From assembly GCA_030248215.1 (NCBI GenBank), contig JASANG010002391.1, forward strand, positions 1 through 64,000: a DNA stretch of 64,000 nt, read 5' to 3'. Source of the stretch: Enoplolaimus lenunculus. Lineage: Eukaryota > Nematoda > Enoplea > Enoplida > Thoracostomopsidae. Positions 20,037 to 30,221 of this stretch are shown in pieces. Made by a program: the position numbers and the translations under genes. The notes beneath the pieces were generated by a model. It was not told where the DNA came from. It saw nothing but the letters and a program-made list of their open reading frames with translations, and did not search any database. How positions within the stretch are numbered: the stretch's first letter is position 1; the number at the start of each line of letters is the position of its first letter.

Positions 20037-23000
20037 CGTCTCATAGTACTGATACTGTTCATGCTACTGTCAGATTGCTTTCGTTGGTTCCTTTACACTG
20101 GAACGCAAAATTTGGCGAGCAGCAGAATTGGTGTTTCTCCGAGACGACAATTCCGAAGTGCAATTCTGTCCATAGACCAATCGATTCTTGAGTCAAGGTC
20201 GAACATTCCGGTTCGTAGCCTTTCGCAGAGATGCCCGAAACCGCCAAGCTGATTAAGGAGCTCCAACAGCAGCATGGGGCTCAAAAGAGAATCCTGTGCG
20301 AACAAAATCGAGCCCTGCTCGAAGCGCTTTCAAAGCCCAAACCTGCTGGTTCTAAATTAAACGCACTGCCGTTCGATTTGTTCGATTCGACAGCGGAAAT
20401 CTGGCACGACTACTGGGAGCGGTTCGTCACGTTTGCGGCGGGCCCACTAAGTGGCTAAGTCGAAATAAGCGCAGCTTTTCGTAACAAATCAGACGCCAGT
20501 GACGTGCAAGTTACTCGCGAACCTGGCGTCACAGCAGTCGCCTCCGAAGGATATCAATCAGCTTTACATCGATGAAATCGAGGCCTACATGAAGTCTCAA
20601 TTCGATCTCATGCTGTACACTGTGCGAGAACGATTGACGTTCTGGTCTACCATGACACGAAAACAGGTTGAACCGGTCTAGCAGCTGGCCGCCAGGATTC
20701 GAGCCGGGCTGTGATCGATTTCCCAGCTATCACTACTTCGCTGTACGAAGCTCTCAAGACCCAATTCTTTTGTTCGATCAACAACGAAGCTGTTCTCAAG
20801 GCCTGTTCAAAATCAAAAACCAGGAGGAAACGGTCTACGGCGATTCTTCTAGGGCTCTTCACGCAATTTCTTTGTGTTCCAAGCGGAATCGACATGTCAA
20901 ACGAGGCAAGACCGCCAAGCAACAACAATCCGCGATGGCCGGGTCTACAGAAAGGGGTTTTTGATTTCCGATGAGGACGAGTGGACATGCGGCAAGACAG
21001 ATCATACCGGCAGACTGACGTCACAAGGATACGGAGTGAAACTGTTGTCACAAGAAGGGTCACATCCAAGCCGTATATGGGATTAAGGTCGGGTTCAACA
21101 GATGCTGGCAGCCGACCCTCAATTCGAACAACAAATCATGATTCTGCCAGTCCTACAGGAACCACCAGTTTACCCGGCGGTCTCGACAAGCCAATAACCT
21201 GCTTGGTCGCAACGCCATAGTCCGCCTCAAAATTGACCTGAACAACCTGGCGAGCTTCCGCAAGCCACCGCCAACAGCAGTTTCCGCGGTACAATAAATT
21301 CAAATCGGCTGAGATGTCGACGTCAAGCTGCAACAGCAGTGCAAAGATCTTTGCCTGCAATTTCCGTATCTTTTCAAGCCGTAGTTGGGTTGCGAAAAGG
21401 ATTTCGAACTCAAGGTTCAGTTCAAAGCCAATTCGGTACTCGTTTTGCAAGCCACGACCAGCAACTTTCGCCCAGCAAGCCGACCCGTACAAGCTAGTAT
21501 GGAATCCAACTCAATTCAATACCTACGGCACACCCCTTTTCTGAGTTGCAAACCTCTCTTGCACGGTCGATCCAAGGCAAAGCCCCGAGTTTGCGGCGAT
21601 TACTCCGTCACAGTTAATGTTCAGGTGGAGTGGCACCGTCAACCCATTCCGTTGCTGGAGAATTTGATGCGTAAACTGGTGGTGGATATAGATTCACCAA
21701 GATCGACCTGGCCGATGCGTACAACCAGATTTCTTTGACGGCAGAAAGCCACCGACAACTCAATCACCAAGGATCCCAAAGTCGACGCCGCTCGGGAGAT
21801 GCCTCCGCCGCACGACGTGACAAGCCTTCGATCGTTTTTGGGCTCCATTCAATTGTATATGAAATTGATTCCACATCTGTCAAGAGTCGTCGCCCCACTT
21901 AATCAACTGACTAAGAAGGAAATTCGGTTGCAATGGGGTGCAGATGAGCAAGCAAGCTTCCGACAACTGAAGGATTTACTGTGCACCGATACGGACCTCG
22001 CCCATTACAATCCGTCCGTACCAATTGGACTCTCGTGCGACACGTCAGAAGTTGGGATCGGAGCCTCTTGTTTCACCGCTACGATGACGGTAGCGAGCGC
22101 CCAATTGTTTACGTGTAAAAAACGCTCGTGGACACAGAACGCCGGTGTAGTGAAATCCAACTAGAAGCGCTTTCTATTATTTTTGGACTACAGAAGTTCC
22201 ATCAATTCTTGTACGGCAATTAATTCGTCTTGAACACCGACCAGAAGCCGCTGATTGCTAAGTTCAACCCAACTAAGACGATGCCAGCTCTCGCTGCAAA
22301 TCGGCTATCCAGGTGATCCCTTAACCGCAGCAGTATGACTATACGATCGAATATCGGAGGACGTTTAAGCATCGAAACGCCGACGCCCCGACTCCGCTCG
22401 TCGACGCAGTTTGCCGAATCAGAACGATAAGCCTTCAGGTGCGACCAACCGATCGACAATCAATAACGAAAGAATTCGCGAAGGATCCGATTATTTCGCA
22501 ACTCAAACGCTATGTGAGGGAAGGATGGCCGTGCGACAATCTGTCAATACGCGCCAGAGTACAGATTCTGTCAACGAGTACTGCAAGCTGCCAGATTCAC
22601 TATCATCACTCCATGGTTTCCTGCTCTTTGGTACCAGGATCGTGGTTGCAGCCACCCTGCGCCGTTCAGTTCTCCCGATCCTGCACACAGGTCACTTCGG
22701 GATACAATGAATAAAGCAGCAGGCTCGCAGTACTGTTTCTTGGCCGGGTCTCGACAGCGACATCACTGACATTTGTCGCTCGTGCAATGGGATGTTCCAC
22801 ACATCAAAATGCTCTATCCTATGCCCCTATTCACTCGTAGATGATGCCCGAAAAGCCATGGAGCCGGTTTCAATTTGACCACGCGATCAACACCATGGGA
22901 ATGAATTGGTTGATATTAATCGACGCATATTTCAAAAACCGGTGTGTGTATCCGAGTTCCTCGATTTCCTCATGCACGACAATCGCTTTGAATCGGAACA

Positions 23001-23148
23001 AAGAAGCTCGCCTTGTCGCGGTGTTCCAGCTATCCTTCAACCCTCCGGAAGAATGGATTCAAAATGGGCTTCAATTTACTCAAATGCGCAAAGGGAAAGA
23101 GGAGAAGCATGGTTGGCTTGGAATACCAACCCAGTCGGGTTTTTGATG

Positions 23149-24792
23149 GCTGGCCCTGGTAACCCGGCACACTGGGGTCTGCTACTATACAGAGCCGGTG
23201 ACATTGAAAAGAATTCGGGTTCAGTGCTTTCCAAATTCCCTTGCGGTGTATGCAAAGAAGAAGTCGGAAATGAACTGTCCCCTCAATGTGCTTCATGCAA
23301 ACGCTGGATTCACTTGAAGTGTAGTGATCTGTCCAGGAACGAAGTCTCAAAGCTGCCGAAGCGACACACATGGTCATGCAGGAGATGCACACACAGTAAC
23401 CTGACGGAATATGTGCCCAACAAAGAAAAGGGAGACACGCGCATCCTACAATGGAACATACGCGGCGTAAAGTCTAATCGCGCAGAACTAGAGATGCTGC
23501 TGAAGGAACGTGATGTGGACGTCGCGTGCCTGCAAGAAACTTGGCTGGCAAGTGATAAGGAGTTCAACATGAAGGGCTACAACTGTGTAAGGCAAGACAG
23601 GAAAAACCCAAGGCAAGGAGCAGTAATAATTGGCGGTGGAGTAGTAACTCTGGTGAAAAACGGTCTATCTTTCAGTAAAGACGACAATCGAATAACTGCC
23701 CTTGATGACCTTTCAACTGATGCTGTACGGATATATCTGCACAGTAAAGGCAGTTCACTAAGCATAGCCAACCTGTATGTCCCACCCATTGGCTCAACAA
23801 ACGATGCTCGAACTCAGAACTTCAACCCAGCCTGTTTACCTGCCAAGGGAAGAAACGTTATCTGTGGAGATGTGAACTGTCACGCCGAAACCTGGGACCC
23901 TGTATGCAGAGAAGACGAACTTGGGCTGAAGCTACAAGAGTGGATTGACGACGAAAATCTGGTATGCTTGAATAGTGGTGAACCGACTCGGCTAGATCAT
24001 GAAGGGAACCCATCTACACCGGATGTTACTATTGCCAGCACCGAACTACCTGACGATACGATGTGGCGTGTTCTACAAGATTCGTATGGATCAGACCATT
24101 ACCCGATCATTATTGATATTGCAGGCACGAGCGCTACTAATGTCATCAGGCAGAAAGCCCAACTTGCGTACAGGCGCGCAAACTGGCATGTATTCAAGAT
24201 GGAAGTGGACAAACTCCTAAAGGAAAAGACGGAAGGCGACTGGGTATGCGATGACCTGAAAGCAGTAACGAAACTAAACAGATGTATCGTTGGGACTATG
24301 AACAAAGCAGCTGCCATTGCAATAACAAAAGGAGAAGTCGTGAACCCAAAGCCATGGTGGGACGACGAAGTCAGAAACGCTTTCCACAATCGTAGAGAAC
24401 TCGGGAAGCTTGCCCACAGGAGCGAATCGGACATGAAGAATTGGAAAGATTCAAGCAGACTAGCACGACGTGCAACTATGAAGGCCAAACGGGAATTCTG
24501 GAGAAGCGAGGTGAACAAGCTAGATGCAAAAACAGACAACAGCAAAGTATTCCGAACGCTGGCGGCGATCGACGGCCGTTTGAAAGAAAGAAAGTCTGGT
24601 GAAGCGTTAGTGGTGGCCGGGAAAACAATCACAGACAGCAAAGCGAAGGCTACCGCTTTCTGCAAAATGTACGCCGGAGTAAGCAATGTGAAGTGCGCCA
24701 ATGAAGATAGGCCAGCTCTACGCAAGCTACAAAAGATCCGCGGAAAGTGCGCTGGGTGTGTACTGCGAGCCTTTCAGGGCAAACGAACTTGA
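23149..24792 (+). pseudogene. LINE open frame, PHD finger and endonuclease half
   Basis: The intact N-terminal half of the LINE polyprotein. The frame is open further upstream only because it runs back into the host gypsy sequence; LINE sequence begins at 22994, and the first LINE ATG in this frame is at 23149 or nearby. It contains the 2A-like motif, PHD finger and complete APE-type endonuclease, all with conserved residues visible (N and E of WNIRG/QETW, D and N of GDVNCH, S-D-H of GSDHYP). It leaves the RT frame near 24720, at the frame change before SALGVYCEPFRANELEHALS. Confidence 0.8.
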
Positions 24793-25323
24793 GCATGCTC
24801 TTTCGAAATTAAAGCCGAACAGCGCCCCTGGAGCTGATGGAATACATAACCTAATGCTTGCGAACATATCTGAAAATGGCAAGATCACATTACTTCTGCT
24901 GTTCAACAAAGTCCTGGCTAGCGGTTTCATGCCAACCGATTGGAAAGTTGCAACAATCAAACCGTTACTCAAAGCCGGAAAGGATCCAGCGGAGCTCGGT
25001 TCGTACAGACCGATAAGCCTGACAAGCTGAGTATGTAAAGTGTTCGAAAGAATGCTGAAAACCAGACTGTCCTTTTGGCTAGAATCATCGAACAAGCTCA
25101 GCCCGAACCAGAATGGATTCCGATCGCTACGGAGTACCGAGCAACAAGTGCAACGAATCACGCAGTACAAAGCCGATGGATTTCAGAACAAAGAGAAATC
25201 CCCCCAAAGTGGAGGTCAGTCTTTTCGCTGATGATGTCGCGCTTATCACGAGGATGAAAACAAGAATCATGCGGCCAAGAGAATGCAAGAGGCGGTACAT
25301 GTACCGGAAAAGTGGGCTAAAAG

Positions 25324-26169
25324 ATGGAAATGACAATCAGCAAAGGAAAGACCGAAGTTTGTTATTTCACAAAAAATAACAAAGAAGCGAGCCATAAACC
25401 CAACGTGTGCTACTTGGATGGATTCAGAGTCAGTGTTACGGATAGCCCAAAATTCCTTGGGATCACCTTCGACAGAACGCTGTCGTTTACCAAACACGTG
25501 GCCCTAATGAAGAATAAAGTCCGAGGCAAACTCTCCGCCATGAAAGCAATCGCGGGAAAGTCCTGGGGAAGCGCTAAAGAAGATCTAAAAGCGGTGTTCT
25601 TGGCCTACATACAAAGCGCAATCGAATACGCAGGCGGTGCATGGATGCCACTGGCTACTGAAACATCGATGAAACAACTGCAACGGGAACAAACAGCCGG
25701 TGCAAGAATCATAGCTGGACCGTGTGCAGGTTCAAATGAGAAGAAGACGCTCAATGAGGCTGGCCTTGTCCCGCTTCGAGACCGGAAGGCTATCTTAGCC
25801 ACCACAGCATACGAAAAGGCTAAAAGACTGCCACCATCGAATCCCTTGCGTACCGCAGCAGATAGCTCTATCAATGAAAGGCTGAAATCTGTACGATCGT
25901 GGCGTGAAACGGGCAAAGCAATCGCAACCGATACAGGTCTAGAATCACTGCCAAGAGAAGAACTCGTGCTGCCAAACATGTGCCCATGGAGAAAACCGAG
26001 TAACCTTGAAACAAACTGTCAGCTAACGATTGAGGCACGCAAAACGGACACTCCTGAAACCAGAAAGCAAGCTGCAGAAGCGACGCTGAGTAGCTTAGAT
26101 CCGCCTACCATTACAATGTTTACGGATGGATCAGCAATTAAATCTTCGAAAATGGAAGCGCCGGTATTT
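25324..26169 (+). pseudogene. LINE reverse transcriptase thumb and RNase H start
   Basis: Begins after the FADD motif (MTISKGKTEVCYFT is the usual segment after it) and covers LGITFDRTLSF, QSAIEYAGGAWMP, the conserved QREQTAGARIIAG connection and the first RNase H motif MFTDGSAIKSS. A frame change at about 26170 separates it from the remaining RNase H (26178-26942), which has DSRS, the GHAGIEGNEEAD active-site region and the zinc knuckle. Confidence 0.8.
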
Positions 26170-27824
26170 ACATCAAAATGGAGGACCGTGAGATTAGGCT
26201 TAGCCTTCCGGCAGGCCGGTTTACTTCCAGCTACAAAGCCGAGCAAACTGCAATGACAAAAGGACTGTACGAACTGAGAAACTTGCCACTGCAAACCACG
26301 GATGTCATATGGATCTTGACCGACTCGCGATCTCTAGTCATGAACCTCAATGGAGGAATCATCTCAATCAAAACCAAGAGCTTCGAGAATCTCTGGACTG
26401 CAATGTCAGAAGTGTGCAATAGGGTCAAGAAAGTCATTGTCCAATGCATCCCTGGCCATGCTGGCATAGAAGGCAACGAAGAAGCCGACAAACTTGCTGG
26501 AGAAGGGAACAGAATGGAACAATCAGATGCCCCAATCGATTTCGAGACGGCTAAAACTACCATAAAACGCATACACCGAAACAAGTTGGCAGCCGAACTG
26601 ATGAGAGCCGGCATCAGACCCCCACCCAACAGAGATAAAGAAGCCAACCTCTCAAGACGGGAACGGAGAATTTTGGCACAGCTCAGATGTGGTGAAAAGT
26701 CGCCAATCCTCAATTGGTACCTACATCACATTCGGAAAGCACCAAACCCAAGATGCTCAGTGTGCAACTACGAGATGGATGACCTAAACCATGCACTGTG
26801 GGACTGTCCCATTGGCGACAGTGTTCGTCACCTATATCTACCCGTCAAGTCTGAAACGGTGCTGTTTGATGAGCCGGCCAATGTTATCCGCTTTCTCCGC
26901 GCATGCGCTAGACTCAAATCTGGCGTGGCCTATGGTCAGTAGATCGCGGCTTTGAGAAGCAGAAGAAGAAGAATCGCTTTGAATTTCACCTGCCACCAAC
27001 AGGGCAGCTGAACGCATGATTCAAACGTTCGAACATGCGATTGCAAGTCATCACTTCCGGTCAAAGAAAAGTTCCACGACTTCCTCATTCAGTATCGCCG
27101 CAAGCCGCTGGAATCGGAAACCTCTCCCAGCGAACTGCTGAATCAACAGCAAATTCGTACCAATCAAGTCTTAGGACAAGGGTTCTAATGAGAAAGTAAG
27201 TAGCATCTCCCAAGATTACGCCATCGAGTTTGCCTGCTACGCTCTCAATTGCGGTCCCGGCAAGACAGGCAATCTCGGGTGTCCCAAGTCGTTACAAAGG
27301 TGTTAAAATGAAATAACTTTTTGCGTGTTCACACTAGCTATGCAATTCAGTGTGTTTCGAGTGATGGAATGGTCATAACTAGTTCAGAAATTGCGCTTCC
27401 CTGCTCCCAACGAATGACTTCACTCGGCTACAGTTTAGACACTCTTGGCAACGATATTTATTTCTGACTAATGTATTAATGACATTTTAGTAGCGTTCCA
27501 ATACTGCAATCCGTGTACGAAAAGGCAATTTTGGACGCTGGCCCAACAAAGGGTAACTAGCTGCAACTGTATTATTGGAAAATAGCCTTTGATGTGATTG
27601 CATTTGGCTTCATTTTTATAGAAAAGAAAACCTTTATGCATGTGGATTGACCTACTCAATATCTTTGGCCTATGAACAGTAGGAGCTGCGAGTCTTAAGT
27701 TGTATGTGCGTGCAACGAACAAAAACTTTCTTAGCCATGCAGGTAATTGTACAGCCTAAAAATCCATAGAGGGACATGAGTAATCTTGACACAACTTGTT
27801 TTTATTCATTTTTTCACTTTTTAT

Positions 27825-27975
27825 ACACAGGACCAAGGTAAGTTTCAGTTTAGGTAGAAACCGGGCTTCAAACCATAAACAGCTATAAAAACGGCCTTCA
27901 GAGCAAGGTTTGAAGCAACGGCTTTCAGTTTCCGAGGCAAGCGCCCTACCACTGAGCCACTAGTCCGCCCTTCCA
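27825..27975 (-). repeat. tRNA-derived SINE head (minus strand)
   Basis: Minus-strand sequence GGGCGGACTAGTGGCTCAG, then GGTAGGGCGCTTGCCTCGG, has a textbook A box (TGGCTCAGTGG). A weaker B-box-like GTTGCTTCAAACC follows. Downstream sequence on that strand (GTTTATGGTTTGAAGCCCGG) is not tRNA. It is a pol III-type SINE head, not a functional tRNA gene: the acceptor and T stems do not pair. Confidence 0.6.
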
Positions 27976-28197
27976 ACAACTTGTATTGTTGAATATATGT
28001 CGACCGTATGCTGTCCACAAGCATACAAGCATGTCTCGAGATAACTACATAGCTAGGCTTGGATTTTAATAGTTTGATCGATCTATCTCACAATGGACGT
28101 TAAATATAGAACTGACATGTTTTTGAGACAATTTGATTTCGGAATTTTTAAATAAATTCCAGATTTCTATTTGACGTATAGCCGTGCCACAGGCGGG

Positions 28198-28290
28198 TAT
28201 GGGAGTCCCGGTCTCGACAAGTCTTGGTACTCGGCAGGTCTCGGTCTCTGTCTCACTTTGATTCTGGGTGGTTTGGAAATGAGAACAGAA
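28198..28290 (+). mobile_element. GGTCTCGG-ended element, left fragment
   Basis: GGGAGTCCCGGTCTCGACAAG, then GGTCTCGGTCTCTGTC and GGTGGTTTGGAAATGAGAAC, matching the left part of the element at 41075-41423. A right end of the same family (AACCGAGACCGCTCATTCCT) stands alone at about 30070-30092, so the two may be ends of one element opened by later insertions. Confidence 0.5.
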
Positions 28291-28409
28291 GTCGTGGATT
28301 CAGCAAATTTACGACTGTTTTGTTGAAGTAAGTGAAAGCTGATGATTAAATCGAGCCTTGAACCTCTCGCTTGCGACTCAAGCACGCTACCAATAGGCAA
28401 TTACATTGT

Positions 28410-28790
28410 GACATGCGGATGTATGGAGGCAAATAATAACTTATGCTGATGCTGTTCATCAGTAAAATCACTGCTGTATATGCAGTGCCTTCATATGCAG
28501 GAGCACTAAAACATGGAAGAACCAAGATGCATGTGTATAATGTTGAGGTTCTTATAAGGCATAAAAACAGAAAAACTGATCAGTTGATTGTGAGGTGGCG
28601 TGGCTCAGTGGATAGCGCGCTGGACTGATAATCTGTCGACCGAATTCGAAACCTCCTGTGAGCGTCCCTCATTTTCAGCTGCTAACTCAGAACTAAAAAC
28701 CGTCGACCCTAGCCTACCCAACTTATCACATACACCACGCGGCCGATGTCGGATTTTCAAGTATATAATCGGCCAAGTTAGGGATCTCTG
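28410..28790 (+). repeat. tRNA-headed dispersed repeat, copy 2
   Basis: Better-preserved relative of 19730-20036. The head GGCGTGGCTCAGTGGATAGC (A box) and CCGAATTCGAAACC (B box) are intact, and the downstream tail CCCTCATTTTCAGCTGC, then CCTAGCCTACCC, is shared. The two copies lie on either side of the gypsy/LINE block in the same orientation. Confidence 0.65.
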
Positions 28791-28904
28791 ATACGAGCTT
28801 GATCGCTCTTCACCAACGGCATGGCCGGTTGTAAGAATTTACTAAAGAACATATTTTACAGAGAACACAATGCACGATTATGGTTATGTTTACTCCACGG
28901 TATG

Positions 28905-29405
28905 GTGTTGTAATCATGGTGCGACCAGATCGCAAAAAACCGGATACCGGAACCGGATCCGGATAGTGATTTTTTACCGGAACCGGAACGGGATGATAAC
29001 CTGATACATGGAATAACACAGAATGCACCAAGGTAATGTAAATTTAAAAAATTCTACTTTATTTATCATTTTTTCTCTTAACAATTAAGAAAAATCACGG
29101 AACTATTACAGCAAAATACTGTATATCTTACAAATTCCCACCCTAATCGCCGCGTTACTAACCAAATCATGTTCGGACAATTAAAGTATGCTCAAATATT
29201 TTATCGATTCTTTTGGACTACTGTATACTTACATGTAATGGGACTGAAAACATAACATCTCACATCATAATTTGCAATAATTTGAGATTTACGAAGTCAC
29301 TGCCGGAATCCGGTATCCGGTTGGTTTATACCGGATACCGGAACCGGATGCGGGTTTTTACCGGATGATAAACTGGAGCCGGATATCTAATTGTACTGAT
29401 GGTGG
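28905..29405. mobile_element. CCGGATACCGGAACCGGAT-rich foldback element
   Basis: The left edge (AACCGGATACCGGAACCGG, 28937 on) and right edge (TTTATACCGGATACCGGAAC, 29323 on) carry the same short motif in related arrangements; between them is 300 bp of AT-rich unique sequence. It looks like a small non-autonomous transposon. Exact ends and duplication not resolved. Confidence 0.45.
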
Positions 29406-29409
29406 CAAT

Positions 29410-30221
29410 AAACAGCACAACTGTGCGTTATGAGCTGTTATAGTTCCGGAACCGGCCCTCCTGTCGAACGCACTGTTGACATACCATAAACCCCAGCGCC
29501 CAACGTGTGCAGCCCAAGATTAAACAAAAGAAGAGCCCACATTCTGTAAACTAAAGTCCAAATTCAAATTAAGCACTTGCAGCTTCCTAGGTTCGTCGCT
29601 AAACCCTTTAAGCGAAAGTCGGATTTTTGTTACAGAACATAAAACCACTTAATACTGACAACCTTAAACCGAAACAGTTCTTATTCGTACAATAGTACAC
29701 ATACATTCCCCATACGAGACTTAGCTAACAACCATCAAATTCTTCTTTTTTGCACATATCTCTATAATTTTTGTACATTTCTCCGTATACATTTCTCCGC
29801 CCCGTCACAGCTGATATTATAATTTTCTGTAACGGTATACGCGCATGTGTATATATGTATGTGTTTTACCTTACACGCATTATGCGCATACAGATGCTAC
29901 ACAACGTATTCCAACAATTACGAGCAGATATTATAAAAAACTATAAAAACACAAAAAACTACAAAAAACATTAGAAATAATTAATTTTGGAAAATTTAGT
30001 TATTTCGGCGATGACCAGAAATTGTCCGAGACGGTTTTGGTAGTCAGGTCTCGGTATTGGTTTTTAACCGAGACCGCTCATTCCTGGCTACAGGTCGCGT
30101 TGCGCAGAAAAATGCTATTGATTAAACAGCAGCGTACCAATGGAATCCAGATATATTAAAATCAATTTAGCAATGATACAGATCATGTATTGGTTAACTA
30201 GAACATGAAACGTTCGGCGAA
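29410..30221. other. Intergenic DNA upstream of VPS35L
   Basis: AT-rich. Apart from the stray GGTCTCGG-family right end at about 30010-30092 I see no repeat or gene. It probably contains the VPS35L promoter and 5' UTR; no core promoter motif stands out. Confidence 0.4.

Larger units (their letters stand above)
22994..26971 (+). mobile_element. Non-LTR retrotransposon (LINE) with PHD, APE, RT and RNase H
   Basis: About 3.98 kb, bounded by a perfect 13-bp duplication AATCGCTTTGAAT (22981-22993 and 26972-26984), ending in an (AGA)n-like tail with no long poly(A). Parts in order: GDIEKNSG at 23197-23220, like the D(V/I)ExNPGP skip motif; a C4HC3 PHD finger (CGVC...CASC...H..C...CRRC, 23241-23390); APE endonuclease (ILQWNIRG, CLQETWL, GDVNCHAETWD, GSDHYPI; to about 24120); RT (KPNSAPGADGIHN, GSYRPISLTS, FADD at 25223-25234); RNase H (MFTDGSA 26116, TDSRS 26320, GHAGIEGNEEADKLAGEG); and a CCHC knuckle (CSVC...H....C, 26757-26810). 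The clade is I/Ingi/R1-like. This copy is dead: frame changes near 24720, 25170-25320 and 26170, a TGA after ISLTS at 25028, and roughly 100 residues of RT missing before FADD. Confidence 0.9.
20085..27190 (+). mobile_element. Broken Ty3/gypsy-type LTR-retrotransposon fossil, split by a LINE
   Basis: Recognisable parts in order: a gag-like segment (about 20231-20690), a pol segment with reverse transcriptase to RNase H similarity (about 21530-22160), and integrase pieces on both sides of the inserted LINE (about 22700-22993 and 26972-27190). Similarity is to the K02A2.6-like gypsy pol proteins common in animals. No long terminal repeats could be identified. It is an old copy, broken in many places, and it predates the LINE inside it. 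Limits are approximate. Confidence 0.75.

Noticed and set aside
20647-21492. Long frames in both strands of the gypsy fossil
   Set aside because: Shadows or remnants of the decayed element; not independent genes.
24099-24725. 208-residue minus-strand frame
   Set aside because: Lies exactly opposite the LINE endonuclease region; composition is that of an antisense shadow.
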